A stretch of 64,000 nucleotides of DNA from Brevundimonas subvibrioides ATCC 15264 (GCF_000144605.1 NC_014375.1:496001-560000); one strand, 5' to 3'; counted from the stretch's first letter, positions 43,469-52,804 are shown. Program-made: numbers and translations. Notes: generated by a model not told the origin, from the letters alone.

Positions 43469-44659
43469 CTAAAAAGCGCTCTCGCCCGTAATCGCCCGGC
43501 CCAGGATCAGGGCGTGGACGTCGTGGGCACCCTCGTAGGTGTTCACCGTCTCCAGGTTCATGGCGTGGCGCATGACGTGGAGTTCGCCGGTGATGCCGGC
43601 GCCGCCGTGCATGTCGCGGGCCTCGCGGGCGATGGCGAGGGCCTTGCCGCAGTTGTTGCGCTTCATCAGGCTGATGGCCTCGGGCACGAAGGCCCCGGTG
43701 TCGAGCAGGCGGCCCAGCGCATAGGCCCCCTCGAAGCCCAGGAAGATCTCGGTCTGCATGTCGGCCAGCTTCTTCTGCACCAGCTGGCGCGACGACAGCG
43801 GACGACCGAAGAGCATCCGTTCTCCGACGTAGTCGCGGGTGGCGTGCAGGCAGAATTCGGCGGCCCCCATTGCCCCCCACGAAATGCCGTAGCGGGCCTT
43901 GTTCAGGCAGGAGAACGGCCCCCGCAGCCCCTTCACGCCGGGCAGAAGGTTGGCTTCGGGCACGAAGACGTCGTTCAGGCCGATGTCGCCGGTGATCGAG
44001 GCGCGAAGGCTGAGCTTGTCGCCGATCTTGCCGGTCGTGAAGCCCTCGAACCCGCGCTCGACGATGAAGCCGCGGATGACGTCATCCAGCTTGGCCCAGA
44101 CGATGGCGAGGTCGGCGATGGGGGAGTTGGTGATCCAGTATTTGCCGCCGTTCAGGCGGTAGCCGCCGTCGACCTTGACCGCCTTCGTCTTCATCGAGGC
44201 CGGGTCCGAGCCGCCGTCGGCCTCGGTCAGGCCGAAACAGCCGATCAGCTCGCCCGCCGCCATCCGGGGCAGGAAGCGCATCTTCTGCTCCTCGTTGCCG
44301 AAGGCGTAGATGGGGTACATGGCCAGGGACGACTGGACCGACATGGCGGAGCGGTAGCCTGAGTCCACCGCCTCGATCTCGCGGGCGATCAGGCCATAGG
44401 CGACGTGGCTGACGCCCGAGCCGCCGTACTGTTCGGGCAGCATGGCCCCCAGGAAGCCCATCTCGCCCATCTCGGTCATGATGGCGCGGTCGAAGGTCTC
44501 GTCGCGGAAGGCGGCGACGACGCGGGGCAACAGTTTTTCGCGGGCGTAGGACCGGGCCGCGTCCTGGATGGCGCGCTCGTCATCCGTCAGGCGTGACGCC
44601 ATGTCGAACGGGTCGTCCCAGCGGAAGGTCTGCGTCGAAATCGGGCTGCCGTCGGCCAT
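43469..44659 (-). CDS. gcdH: Glutaryl-CoA dehydrogenase-type acyl-CoA dehydrogenase
   Basis: An FAD enzyme that oxidises and decarboxylates glutaryl-CoA to crotonyl-CoA in lysine and tryptophan breakdown. It has 396 residues: N-terminal helical domain, then [18 protein letters not shown] and [17 protein letters not shown] for FAD and substrate. The catalytic Glu is in [19 protein letters not shown], the form typical of GcdH, and the Arg expected for glutaryl recognition may be in [11 protein letters not shown]. No other lysine degradation gene is here. Confidence 0.9.
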   Translation of the reverse strand: MADGSPISTQTFRWDDPFDMASRLTDDERAIQDAARSYAREKLLPRVVAAFRDETFDRAIMTEMGEMGFLGAMLPEQYGGSGVSHVAYGLIAREIEAVDSGYRSAMSVQSSLAMYPIYAFGNEEQKMRFLPRMAAGELIGCFGLTEADGGSDPASMKTKAVKVDGGYRLNGGKYWITNSPIADLAIVWAKLDDVIRGFIVERGFEGFTTGKIGDKLSLRASITGDIGLNDVFVPEANLLPGVKGLRGPFSCLNKARYGISWGAMGAAEFCLHATRDYVGERMLFGRPLSSRQLVQKKLADMQTEIFLGFEGAYALGRLLDTGAFVPEAISLMKRNNCGKALAIAREARDMHGGAGITGELHVMRHAMNLETVNTYEGAHDVHALILGRAITGESAF

Positions 44660-44723
44660 GTCAGAGGCTCTTTTACTGGAGGATCAGCCAGCCCGTTTAG
44701 GCCAGAACGGCCGCGGCCGGAAG

Positions 44724-44805
44724 GGCGCTGCCGCTCGGCTCGCCCCCGGTCCGATCTGCGATCGGCCGGAGGCCAGGCTACGCCTCGCGGCTTGAGCGCG
44801 GCTCC
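44724..44805 (+). repeat. Diverged or expanded copy of repeat family B
   Basis: It begins GGCGCTGCCGCTCGGCTCGC and ends GCTACGCCTCGCGGCTTGAG plus CGCGGCT. About 35 unrelated bases lie in the middle, including the palindrome CCGATCTGCGATCGG. It lies in the gap between gcdH and the second M16 gene. Confidence 0.55.
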
Positions 44806-44813
44806 CTGAGTCC

Positions 44814-44847
44814 GGTTCGGCCCTGCCCGATCGGGCAGGGCCGAACC
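44814..44847. terminator. 34-bp perfect palindrome after the second M16 gene
   Basis: GGTTCGGCCCTGCCCGA at 44814-44830 is exactly complementary to 44831-44847. In RNA it folds to a 15-bp stem with a GATC loop. It starts five bases past the M16 stop on the minus strand. There is no T-run. Confidence 0.6.
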
Positions 44848-44851
44848 CGTC

Positions 44852-47686
44852 CTATTTCAGCGCTGCCGAGTCCAGGTTGAGGTCGGACAGGGCGATGACC
44901 TCGACGTCGGGGTGTCTGGCACGCAGCGCATCGATGAACTGGGCTGCGTCCCCGACGATGACCAGGCTGGCCCGGTCGACCGGCAGGTGTTCGGCGAAGG
45001 CGGCCTCGACCGCCGCCCCGTCCACCGCCTCGACATTGCTGACATAGGCCGACAGTTCGCTCATCGGCAGGTCATACAGCGCCAGGCCCGCGACCAGTCC
45101 GCCCAGCCCATCCACGGTTTCGAGCTGGTTGCCGAAGGCCCCGGTCAGGATGGCCTGACGGGTGGTGATCTCGGACGCGGTCGGCTGGGTGGTCGACAGG
45201 CGGGTGACCTCGGCCAGGATCAGGTCGGCGACCTCGGCGGCGGCGTCGTTGCGGGTCTGGGCGCTGGCCGTGAACAGGCCGTCGTCGCGCCGCACGCCCA
45301 GTGACGAGCGGGTGCCGTAGCTGAGGCCGCGCTTGATGCGGATTTCCTGGTTCAGCCGCGAGGTGAAGCTGCCGCCCAGCAGGGTGTTGCCCAGCGTCAG
45401 CGGGAAATAGTCCGCGTCGGTCCGCGACACGCCGCGCAGGGCCACGGTGACGGCGGCCTGACCGGCCCCCGGCTGGTCGATTACGACGATGCGGGTCGGG
45501 CGAGGCTCACCGGCCGGGGCGGTGGCGGCGGGCGCGGCGGTCGCCGGGGCCGTCCAGTCCCCGAAGGCCGACTGGGCCAGGGCGCGGGCGTCCATCTCGT
45601 CGATGTCGCCGGAGAAGACGAGCGTCGCCTCCGACGGGCGATAGCGGGCGGCGTGGAAGGCGGCGATGTCGGCGCGGGTGATGGCGGGCAGGGTCGTCAG
45701 GGTGCCGGACGCCGGCGCGCCATAGGGGGCCTCGCCATAGACGACGCGCCCGGCCGCCTGGGCCGCGACCTGGCCGGGGGTGGTCAGGGCGATGCGCAGG
45801 CCGTCGAGCGTCTGGGTGCGCTGACGGTCCAGTTCCTCTTCCGCGAAGGTCGGATTGCGCACGAGGTCGGCCATCAGGGCCACGGCCTGCGGGAAGACGT
45901 TGGCGGGGGCATTGGCCGAGACGTTCGAGAAGTCGGCCCCCGCGCCGGCCCCGATCGAGGCCCCCAGCTGTTCGATCTCGGTGGCGATTTCCGGGGCCGA
46001 GCGGGTCGTGGTGCCCTGGGTCAGCAGGGCGGCGGTCATGGAGGCGACGCCGGCCTTGCCCGGAGCCTCGTCCGCCTGGCCGGCGTCGAAGCTGAGACGG
46101 GCGGAGACGAGCGGCAGGCCTTCCTTCTCGACCACCAGCACGCGCAGGCCGTTGTCGAGGCGGAAGTCCGCGACCGGCGGGGTCGCGGGCGAGACGGCGG
46201 CGGCGATCTCGGGCAGGGGCGCCCGCTCGGCTTCCGGCAGCAGGGTCAGGATCTCGCCGACGGGGGCGAGGTCGGCGACGGTGACCGGGGCGGTGACGTC
46301 GGTGACCTGTTCGCTGACGGGGTTGGCGTCGTCGGCGTTCAGGTAGCGGATGGTGACGCCGCGCTGGTCGGTCAGGTAGCGGCGGGCGACGCGCTGGATG
46401 TCGGCGGCGGTGACGGCCTGGATCTCGGCGATCTCGCGGTCGGCGACGGACGCGTCATTGGTCTGGATCAGGGCGAAGCCTAGGACATTGGCGCGGTCGT
46501 CGATGGTCTCGCGGCTGCGCAGGGCGTCGGCCACGAGCTCGTTCTTGGCCTCGGCCAGCTCGGCGTCGGTGACGGGCTCGTCGCGGAAACGGGCGATCTC
46601 CGCGCGCAGGGCGGCAATGCCCTCGTCGGGCGTCTTGCCGCCGGCCATGATGGCATAGGCGGACATGTAGCCGGCCTGCTGGACGAAATCGGGGCTGGAC
46701 GAGGCCTGGGCCGCCAGCTGCTGTTCATAGACCAGCGAGCGGTACAGCCGCGAGCTCTCGCCCGTCGACAGGATGCCGTCCAGCACGGTCAGGGGAATGC
46801 GGTCGGGGTCGCGATAGGCCACGGTCGGCCAGGCCAGGACCACGGCGGGCAGGGCCACGTTCGGGGCGTGGAAGGTGAGCTCGCGCGGGCCGGTCGGTTC
46901 GGGCTCGACGACATTGTTGACCGGCAGCGGGCGCTCGGGGTTGGGGATCGGCGCCAGGTACCGGTCGATCCAGCCGTCCAGCTGGGCCTGGTCGAAATTG
47001 CCGGCCACGATCAGGAAGGCGTTGTCGGGGCGGTAGTAGGTGGCGTGGAACCGACGCACGTCCTCGATGGTGGCGGCATCCAGATTTTCCAGCGAACCGA
47101 TCACGCCGCGGCGGTAGGGGCTCTCCTGATAGATGGTGGCGGGCACGAACAGGCTGAACAGGCGGCCATAGGGCTGGGCCAGGACGCCCTGGCGGTACTC
47201 CTCCTTGACCACGTCGCGCTCGCTTTCGAACACGTCCTCATTGACCACCAGCGAGCCCAGGCGGCTGGCTTCGGCGAAGATCAGGCGCTCGAGGTGATTG
47301 GCCGGGATGGTCTCGTGATAGGCGGTGACGTCGTCACTGGTGAAGGCGTTGTTGTTGCCGCCCACGTCCTCGGTCAGGCGGTCGAAGGTCTCGTCCGGAA
47401 AGTCCTTGGTGGCCTTGAACATCAGGTGTTCGAACAGGTGGGCGAAGCCGGAGCGCCCCTCGGGATCGTCCTTGCCGCCGACCCGGTACCAGACCTGGAC
47501 CGTCACGTTCGAGGTCGAGGTGTCGCGCGAGGTATAGACGTCCATGCCGTTCGGCAGGGTCCGCTTGACGAAGCCCAGCGGCGGGACCTCGATCGAGGCG
47601 GGCGCCGGGCTCGGCGTCTGGGCCATCACGGGCGCGGCGGACAGCAGGGCGAGGGCGGCGACGGCCGACAGCAGGCGGGACTTCAT
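44852..47686 (-). CDS. Second periplasmic M16-family metalloprotease
   Basis: A 944-residue exported protease with a signal peptide cleaved near APVMAQT. The first M16 half carries FAHLFEHLMFKATKDFPDET (HxxEH), then NNAFTSDDVTAYHETIP, and the third ligand Glu in ESERDVVKEEYRQ. The C-terminal half (from about residue 490) has the inactive repeat. It is a paralogue of the enzyme at 23546-26395, with the same architecture but clearly diverged. CCGGAG precedes the ATG. It lies between the asparaginase-type gene and gcdH on the same strand. Confidence 0.92.
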   Translation of the reverse strand: MKSRLLSAVAALALLSAAPVMAQTPSPAPASIEVPPLGFVKRTLPNGMDVYTSRDTSTSNVTVQVWYRVGGKDDPEGRSGFAHLFEHLMFKATKDFPDETFDRLTEDVGGNNNAFTSDDVTAYHETIPANHLERLIFAEASRLGSLVVNEDVFESERDVVKEEYRQGVLAQPYGRLFSLFVPATIYQESPYRRGVIGSLENLDAATIEDVRRFHATYYRPDNAFLIVAGNFDQAQLDGWIDRYLAPIPNPERPLPVNNVVEPEPTGPRELTFHAPNVALPAVVLAWPTVAYRDPDRIPLTVLDGILSTGESSRLYRSLVYEQQLAAQASSSPDFVQQAGYMSAYAIMAGGKTPDEGIAALRAEIARFRDEPVTDAELAEAKNELVADALRSRETIDDRANVLGFALIQTNDASVADREIAEIQAVTAADIQRVARRYLTDQRGVTIRYLNADDANPVSEQVTDVTAPVTVADLAPVGEILTLLPEAERAPLPEIAAAVSPATPPVADFRLDNGLRVLVVEKEGLPLVSARLSFDAGQADEAPGKAGVASMTAALLTQGTTTRSAPEIATEIEQLGASIGAGAGADFSNVSANAPANVFPQAVALMADLVRNPTFAEEELDRQRTQTLDGLRIALTTPGQVAAQAAGRVVYGEAPYGAPASGTLTTLPAITRADIAAFHAARYRPSEATLVFSGDIDEMDARALAQSAFGDWTAPATAAPAATAPAGEPRPTRIVVIDQPGAGQAAVTVALRGVSRTDADYFPLTLGNTLLGGSFTSRLNQEIRIKRGLSYGTRSSLGVRRDDGLFTASAQTRNDAAAEVADLILAEVTRLSTTQPTASEITTRQAILTGAFGNQLETVDGLGGLVAGLALYDLPMSELSAYVSNVEAVDGAAVEAAFAEHLPVDRASLVIVGDAAQFIDALRARHPDVEVIALSDLNLDSAALK

Positions 47687-47763
47687 GGCACGGGCTCCGG
47701 GGGAATGCCCCGAGAGCGTATCAGGGCTGGCGGGCGGTGTAAGTTACAGCGGTGTAATGTCGT

Positions 47764-48654
47764 TCACCGCCCGAACACGTCGACCCCGACCGCGCCGTCC
47801 GGGGTCAGCCAGGCGCGCTTCATGCCCTGGCTGTTGAAGGGGTCGGCGCGGTGGCCGTGGGCGTCCAGCGCGATCAGGCCGCCGTCGCCGCCCAGGGCGC
47901 CGATCTCGGCGATGGTGGCGGCCGTGGCCTCGGTCAGGGACTGGCCCGAGGCCACCCGCCAGTCGACGCCGGCGGCGGCGTTGGTGCGGATGAAGTATTC
48001 GCCCTGGCCCGTGCAGGAGACCGCGACCCGGTCGGTCGCCCAGACGCCCGCGCCGGGGAGGGGGGTGTCGCCCACCCGGCCCGGCAGTTTCCCGAACACG
48101 CCGCCGGTGGAGGTGCCCGCCGCCAGCCGACCGGCGCGGTCCAGCACGCAGCAGCCGACCGTGCCGTGCGACAGGGCGGCGGTCCGGCCCTGGCCGGGGG
48201 GATGATTGTCCTCGCCCTGACCGGCGCGCGTGAACCAGGCGTCGGCGTCGGTGATGGCGTCGAGGCCGTGTTCAGCGGCGAAGGCCGAGGCCCCCGATCC
48301 GGCCAGCAGGACGTGGGGGCTGTGGTCCATGACGGCGCGCGCGGCGCGGACCGGGTTGCGATAGCCCTGGAAGGCGGCGACGGCCCCGGCGCGGCGGGTC
48401 CCGCCGTCCATCAGGCTGGCGTCCAGCTCGTATTCGCCCGCCAGATTGGGCGAGGCCCCGCGGCCGGCGACATAGAGGCCGGAATCCTCCAGCAGCACGA
48501 TGGCCTCGACGACGACGTCCAGCGCGGCCGCGCCGTCCGCCAGCCGGGCCGCCATGGCCTCGACGACCTCGCGCATGTGGGCGGTCTCGGGCCCGTAATC
48601 GCGACCCCGCCGCGCCCCGGCGCCGCCGTGCAGGATGAGGGCGGGTCCGGGCAT
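47764..48654 (-). CDS. Isoaspartyl peptidase/L-asparaginase (Ntn hydrolase)
   Basis: A 296-residue plant-type asparaginase that removes isoaspartyl residues or hydrolyses asparagine. It starts [17 protein letters not shown]. The autocleavage site is in [14 protein letters not shown], where the Thr becomes the N-terminal nucleophile of the beta chain. [20 protein letters not shown] is the substrate loop and [12 protein letters not shown] follows. The length fits the uncleaved precursor. AGGAGA precedes the ATG. Confidence 0.9.
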   Translation of the reverse strand: MPGPALILHGGAGARRGRDYGPETAHMREVVEAMAARLADGAAALDVVVEAIVLLEDSGLYVAGRGASPNLAGEYELDASLMDGGTRRAGAVAAFQGYRNPVRAARAVMDHSPHVLLAGSGASAFAAEHGLDAITDADAWFTRAGQGEDNHPPGQGRTAALSHGTVGCCVLDRAGRLAAGTSTGGVFGKLPGRVGDTPLPGAGVWATDRVAVSCTGQGEYFIRTNAAAGVDWRVASGQSLTEATAATIAEIGALGGDGGLIALDAHGHRADPFNSQGMKRAWLTPDGAVGVDVFGR

Positions 48655-48736
48655 GAGCGTCTCCTGATACGGTCGCCTCTTTCAATCGGGCGTGGCGCTC
48701 TTTAGCGTCGGCCACACCCGAGAACCACCCTGACAA

Positions 48737-48773
48737 GCGGGCCTCAAGCAGCGCGAACGCGCGTTAGGCCCGC
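48737..48773 (-). repeat. Palindromic repeat family B copy
   Basis: GCGGGCCT at 48737-48744 pairs with AGGCCCGC at 48766-48773. The minus strand carries the family core CGCTGCTTGAGGC. It lies in the divergent gap between the asparaginase-type gene and the quinone reductase. Confidence 0.65.
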
Positions 48774-48795
48774 CGAGCAAAGCGAGACCCGAAGA

Positions 48796-49797
48796 ATGCG
48801 CGCAGTCCTGTCCAAGACCGTCGGTGGTCCCTCGTCCCTGGTCGTGGAGGAGGTCCTCGATCCCACGCCGAAAGCAGGCGAGGTGGTGATCGAGGTCAAG
48901 GCCGTGGGCGTCAACTTCCCAGACACCCTGATCATCGAGGACAAATACCAGTTCAAGCCGCCCCGCCCCTTCTCGCCCGGCGGCGAGATCTCGGGCGTGG
49001 TCGAGGCGGTCGGCGAGGGCGTCAAGGGCGTCTTCAAGGGTGACCGGGTCATCGCCATGACCGGGTGGGGCGGCATGGTCGAGCGGATCGCGGTCAATGC
49101 CCAGACCCTGATCAAGATGCCGGACGCCATGTCGTTCGAGGAGGCCGCCGGCCTGGTGATGACCTACGGGACTTCCTTCTATGCGCTGAAGGACCGGGCG
49201 GGGCTGAAGGCGGGCGAGCGGCTGCTGGTGCTGGGCGCGGCCGGGGGCGTGGGCGCCGCCGCGGTCGAGCTGGGCAAGGCCATGGGGGCCCAGGTGACGG
49301 CCGCCGCCTCGACCAACGACAAGGTCCAGTTCGCGCTGGAACTGGGGGCCGACAACGGCCTGATCTATCCGTCCGGGGCGATGGACAAGGCGGCGCAGAA
49401 GGAGCTGTCGGGCGAGTTCAAACTGGCCTGCGGCAAGGACGGACCGGACGTGGTCTATGACGGCGTGGGCGGCGACTATGCCGAGCCGGCCCTGCGGTCG
49501 ATGGACTGGAACGGCCGCTATCTGGTGGTCGGCTTCCCGGCGGGCATTCCGTCGTTCCCGCTGAACCTGACCCTGCTGAAATCGGTGTCGGTGGTCGGGG
49601 TGTTCTGGGGCGCGGGCATGGCGCGCGATCCAGAGGGGCACAAGGCCAATATGGCCCAGCTGATGACCTGGTGGGCCGAGGGCAAGATCAAGCCGCGGGT
49701 GTCGCGGACCTTCCCGCTGGAGCGGGCGCACGAGGCGATCCAGGCCCTGTCGGACCGCACCGTCATGGGCAAGGTCGTGGTGACCGTCGAGTCGTGA
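48796..49797 (+). CDS. Zinc-independent NADPH:quinone oxidoreductase-type dehydrogenase
   Basis: A 333-residue MDR-superfamily reductase. It opens MRAVLSKTVGGPSSLVVEEV, and the GroES-like domain has VNFPDTLIIEDKYQFKP and SPGGEISGVVEAVGEGV. The Rossmann domain shows GAAGGVGAAAVELGKAMGA and VYDGVGGDYAEPALRSMDW. There is no catalytic-zinc Cys, so it is of the quinone reductase (QOR) type. Its TGA overlaps the GTG of the next gene (GTGA), so it is coupled to two 2OG-Fe(II) oxygenases. Confidence 0.88.
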   Translation: MRAVLSKTVGGPSSLVVEEVLDPTPKAGEVVIEVKAVGVNFPDTLIIEDKYQFKPPRPFSPGGEISGVVEAVGEGVKGVFKGDRVIAMTGWGGMVERIAVNAQTLIKMPDAMSFEEAAGLVMTYGTSFYALKDRAGLKAGERLLVLGAAGGVGAAAVELGKAMGAQVTAAASTNDKVQFALELGADNGLIYPSGAMDKAAQKELSGEFKLACGKDGPDVVYDGVGGDYAEPALRSMDWNGRYLVVGFPAGIPSFPLNLTLLKSVSVVGVFWGAGMARDPEGHKANMAQLMTWWAEGKIKPRVSRTFPLERAHEAIQALSDRTVMGKVVVTVES

Positions 49798-50519
49798 CGA
49801 CGCTCTCGACCGCGCTGGATGTGGCAGGCGCGTCGCAGCGGCTGGCGGCGACCTCGCGGGTGCGCCTGCCGGGCCTGCTGCAGGACGGCGTGGGGGCGCT
49901 GTACGACGCGGTGACCGATCCGGGGATGCTGTGGATGCGGGCCATCCACAATCCCTGGAACGCCGAGGTGCCGGTGGCCCTGTTCGAGGCCGAGCCGCTG
50001 GACGAACAGGCCCGGCTGATCGCCCTGGCCCACGAAGAGGCGACGGACGGGTTCCAGTTCATCTTCGACCGGCTGAAGCTGGGGCAGGCGCGGGCCATGG
50101 GCCTGACGATCCCGCAGCCGCTGTACGACCTGCACGCCTGGTTCAACTCGGAGGCCTTCCTGTCGTTCGCACGGGCCCTGACCGGGGACGAGCGGATCGC
50201 CTATGTCGACGCCCAGGCGACGCGGTATCTGCCCGGCCATTTCCTGAACCGGCATACGGACGAGCACGTCGATGCGGGGCGGCTGTATGCCTATGTGCTG
50301 AATCTGACGCCGGACTGGCGGGCGGAGTGGGGCGGGCTGCTGATGTTCCTGGAGGCGGGCGAGGTCGTCGAGACCTTCCTGCCGGGCGCGGGGACGCTGA
50401 ACGTCTTCCGGGTGCCGCAGAGCCACGCGGTGTCGATGGTGGCCCCGTTCGCGGGCGTGCCGCGCCATTCGATCACCGGCTGGTGGCGGACCACCCCGCC
50501 GCCGGGAGGGCAGGGGTGA
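49794..50519 (+). CDS. 2OG-Fe(II) oxygenase family protein, first of a tandem pair
   Basis: A 241-residue prolyl-4-hydroxylase-type dioxygenase. The iron ligands are His and Asp in FLNRHTDEHV and the distal His in PQSHAVSMV; the 2-oxoglutarate Arg would be in RHSITGWWR. The jelly-roll core is RLYAYVLNLTPDWRAEWGG. It starts at GTG 49794 overlapping the quinone reductase stop and overlaps the next gene the same way. A diverged copy follows directly. The substrate is unknown; such enzymes hydroxylate proteins or small molecules. Confidence 0.85.
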   Translation: MTTLSTALDVAGASQRLAATSRVRLPGLLQDGVGALYDAVTDPGMLWMRAIHNPWNAEVPVALFEAEPLDEQARLIALAHEEATDGFQFIFDRLKLGQARAMGLTIPQPLYDLHAWFNSEAFLSFARALTGDERIAYVDAQATRYLPGHFLNRHTDEHVDAGRLYAYVLNLTPDWRAEWGGLLMFLEAGEVVETFLPGAGTLNVFRVPQSHAVSMVAPFAGVPRHSITGWWRTTPPPGGQG

Positions 50520-51277
50520 CTCCTTTGCGCCTGTCGCCGGATCTCGACGCCGCCGCCCTGGCCCGGGCCTTTGCGGCGGGCGGGCAGCGGCTGCATATCC
50601 CCGGCATCCTCATGGCCGGGGACGCCGATGCGGTCGAGGCCGTGCTGGCGGCGGAGCGGCGCTGGAAGACGACGGTGGCGGCGGGCGGGACGTTCCTGGA
50701 GCTGCCGCTGGACGGGCGGCTGGCCGAGGATCCGGCCCGACAGGCCTGGCTGGACGAGGCGGCCGTGGACGGGTCCAGCCCCCTGACCCAGTATATCTTC
50801 GACACCCGCCGCCTGACGGCCGAACGCGACCATGGCACGACCGGTGGAGACGCGGCCGATGCCGTGCTGGACTGGCTGAACAGCGAGGCCTTCATCGCTT
50901 TTGCCCGGACAGTGACAGGCGACGACCGGATCGACCTGGCCGACGCCCAGGCCTCGCGCTATCGGCCGGGCCACGTCCTGACCAGCCACAACGACGTCTC
51001 CCCGGGCAAGAACCGGCTGTACGGCTATGTGCTGAACTTCAGCCGCGACTGGCGGGCGGACTGGGGCGGGAACCTGGTCTTCTACGGCGACGACGGACAT
51101 ATCCAGCACGGCTGGGCGCCGGCGTTCAATGCGCTGAACCTGTTCGTGGTGCCCACCCGTCATGCGGTGACCCAGGTGGCGTCCTTCGCGGCGCGGGACC
51201 GGCTGTCGATCGTGGGGTGGCTGAGGTCGAACACCGCGATCGGACCGCAGAGCCGGGGGAACGTGAAGTCCTATTAG
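50516..51277 (+). CDS. 2OG-Fe(II) oxygenase family protein, second of a tandem pair
   Basis: A 253-residue paralogue of the gene before it. Shared blocks are LNSEAFIAFARTVTGDDRI, DAQASRYRPGHVLTSHNDVS (His and Asp ligands), RLYGYVLNFSRDWRADWGG, PTRHAVTQV (distal His) and RLSIVGWLRSN (Arg). The N-terminal half differs more, which implies a different substrate. It starts at GTG 50516 in a GTGA overlap. The three-gene operon ends at repeat B. Confidence 0.85.
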   Translation: MTPLRLSPDLDAAALARAFAAGGQRLHIPGILMAGDADAVEAVLAAERRWKTTVAAGGTFLELPLDGRLAEDPARQAWLDEAAVDGSSPLTQYIFDTRRLTAERDHGTTGGDAADAVLDWLNSEAFIAFARTVTGDDRIDLADAQASRYRPGHVLTSHNDVSPGKNRLYGYVLNFSRDWRADWGGNLVFYGDDGHIQHGWAPAFNALNLFVVPTRHAVTQVASFAARDRLSIVGWLRSNTAIGPQSRGNVKSY

Positions 51278-51323
51278 GGCGCTGTCGCTCGCCGCGCGGC
51301 GGCTCGCTGCTTGAGCGCGGCTA
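51278..51323 (+). repeat. Palindromic repeat family B copy
   Basis: It reads GGCGCTGTCGCTCGCCGCGC, then GGCGGCTCGCTGCTTGAG and CGCGGCT. It fills the gap between the convergent stops of the second oxygenase and the YkvA gene. The minus-strand stop lies inside it. Confidence 0.75.
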
Positions 51324-51731
51324 CTGATCCCGCAGGCGGTCCAGCGCGCGCTCGGCGGCTTCGCGGTGACGCTTCCTGATATTGGCCCCCATGGTGGCGA
51401 TGACGGCGGTGATGACGGCGGCGTCGTCGGTGAAGCCGATGCCGGCGAGGATGTCGGGGATGGCGTCCATCGGCAGCACGAAATAGGCCAGCGCGCCCAT
51501 CATCACCCCCTTGGCGGCCAGGGGCGTCTCGGGGTCGCGGGCGGCGAAATAGACGCTGATCATCTGGTTGGCGAAGGGGATGCGGGCGGCCACGCGCCCG
51601 ACCTTGGGCCAGAAGCCGGTCTTGACCCGCACCTCGTTGACCCGCTGGACAGCCGGCAGCAGGGCCTTGGACGGATCGATGGCGTCCTCGGGCGACATCG
51701 TGCCCGATGCGGGTTTGGCGTTTGCGGTCAT
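51321..51731 (-). CDS. YkvA-family (DUF1232) membrane-associated protein
   Basis: A 136-residue protein. The DUF1232 core is MMGALAYFVLPMDAIPDILA then GIGFTDDAAVI, where the PMDAIPD motif is invariant in the family. One hydrophobic segment suggests a membrane association. An N-terminal helical region precedes it (about 1-60). Function is unknown. GGGGA precedes the ATG. Confidence 0.88.
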   Translation of the reverse strand: MTANAKPASGTMSPEDAIDPSKALLPAVQRVNEVRVKTGFWPKVGRVAARIPFANQMISVYFAARDPETPLAAKGVMMGALAYFVLPMDAIPDILAGIGFTDDAAVITAVIATMGANIRKRHREAAERALDRLRDQ

Positions 51732-51787
51732 GGCGGCTAAATCCCCCCGACTTTCAGAAGTTCAAACGACATATAGGGACGGACGCC

Positions 51788-52570
51788 ATGAAACTCGACA
51801 GCAGCATCGCAGCGGTGGTCACGGGCGGGGCCAGTGGCCTGGGCGAGGGCACGGCGCGCGCGATCGCCGCCACGGGCGCCAAGGTCGCCCTGTTCGACAT
51901 GAACGCCGAAAAGGGCGAGGCCATCGCTGCCGAGATCGGCGGGATCTTCTGCGCCGTGGACGTGACCGACGACGCCTCGGTGGCCGCCGGGTTCGAGAAG
52001 GCCCGCGCCGCCCACGGCCAGGAGCGTCTGCTGGTCAACTGCGCCGGCATCGCCACGGGCCAGAAGACCGTCAGCCGCAAGAAGGACAGCGGCGAGATCC
52101 GCGCCCACGACATGGCCAGCTTCGAGCGCACCGTGCGGGTCAATCTGTTCGGCACGTTCCGGGTCCTGTCGCAGTCGGCGCTGGGCATGGTGACGCTGGA
52201 CAAGATGGAGGACGGCGAGCGCGGCCTGATCGTCAACACCGCCTCGGTCGCGGCCCAGGACGGACAGGTGGGCCAGGCGGCCTATTCGGCGTCCAAGGGC
52301 GGCGTTTATGCCATGACCCTGCCGGTCGCCCGCGACCTGGCCCAGGAAGGCATCCGGGTGAACACCATCCTGCCCGGCATCATGTGGACGCCGATGATGG
52401 CCGGCATGGACCAGAAGATCCAGGACGCCCTGGCCGCCCAGATCCCCTTCCCCAGCCGTCTGGGCAAGCCGTCGGACTATGCCTCGCTGGTGCTGGAGCT
52501 GGCCCGCAACGTCTACATCAACGGCGAATGCATCCGGCTGGACGGGGCCATTCGCATGGCGCCGCGCTGA
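51788..52570 (+). CDS. SDR-family oxidoreductase, 3-hydroxyacyl-CoA dehydrogenase type 2-like
   Basis: A 260-residue short-chain dehydrogenase. It has TGGASGLGEGTARAIAATGA, the Asp in VALFDMNAEKG that selects NAD, NCAGIA, and the catalytic Ser with YSASKGG (Tyr, Lys). The inserted loop GQKTVSRKKDSGEIRAH and the ending INGECIRLDGAIRMAPR match the HSD17B10/short-chain 3-hydroxyacyl-CoA dehydrogenase group. A fatty or branched acyl-CoA substrate is likely. AGGGACGG precedes the ATG. It ends at another repeat B. Confidence 0.9.
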   Translation: MKLDSSIAAVVTGGASGLGEGTARAIAATGAKVALFDMNAEKGEAIAAEIGGIFCAVDVTDDASVAAGFEKARAAHGQERLLVNCAGIATGQKTVSRKKDSGEIRAHDMASFERTVRVNLFGTFRVLSQSALGMVTLDKMEDGERGLIVNTASVAAQDGQVGQAAYSASKGGVYAMTLPVARDLAQEGIRVNTILPGIMWTPMMAGMDQKIQDALAAQIPFPSRLGKPSDYASLVLELARNVYINGECIRLDGAIRMAPR

Positions 52571-52580
52571 CGCGCGGAAG

Positions 52581-52625
52581 AGCGCTATCGCTCGCCGCGC
52601 GGCGGCTCGCTGCTTGAGCGCAAGG
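52581..52625 (+). repeat. Palindromic repeat family B copy
   Basis: It reads AGCGCTATCGCTCGCCGCGC, then GGCGGCTCGCTGCTTGAG and CGCAAGG. It lies between the SDR gene and the tRNA promoter region. Confidence 0.75.
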
Positions 52626-52642
52626 AAAGTTGCTCAGGGGAC

Positions 52643-52672
52643 TTGCGATCCGTCGCCCGTCTCCGCTACAAG
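52643..52672 (+). promoter_or_regulatory. Candidate promoter of tRNA-Gly
   Basis: TTGCGA at 52643-52648 and GCTACAAG at 52665-52672, 18 bases before the tRNA. The second box resembles the Caulobacter housekeeping -10 (GCTANAWC). Confidence 0.5.
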
Positions 52673-52690
52673 CCCGCCTCCGACTGAAGT

Positions 52691-52765
52691 GCGGGCGTAG
52701 CTCAGTGGTAGAGCACAACCTTGCCAAGGTTGGGGTCGAGAGTTCGAATCTCTTCGCCCGCTCCA
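52691..52765 (+). tRNA. tRNA-Gly (GCC)
   Basis: A 75-base tRNA. Acceptor stem GCGGGCG/CGCCCGC, D-arm with TAGCTCAGTGGTAGAGC, anticodon loop TTGCCAA on a 5-bp stem (CAACC/GGTTG), so the anticodon is GCC. The T-arm is GAGAGTTCGAATCTC. The CCA end is encoded at 52763-52765. A strong terminator follows. Confidence 0.97.
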
Positions 52766-52776
52766 GTCGATTGAAG

Positions 52777-52804
52777 AGGCCCGGTCGCAAGACCGGGCCT
52801 TTTT
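52777..52804 (+). terminator. Rho-independent terminator after tRNA-Gly
   Basis: AGGCCCGGTC at 52777-52786 pairs with GACCGGGCCT at 52791-52800 around GCAA, then TTTT. Confidence 0.92.
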
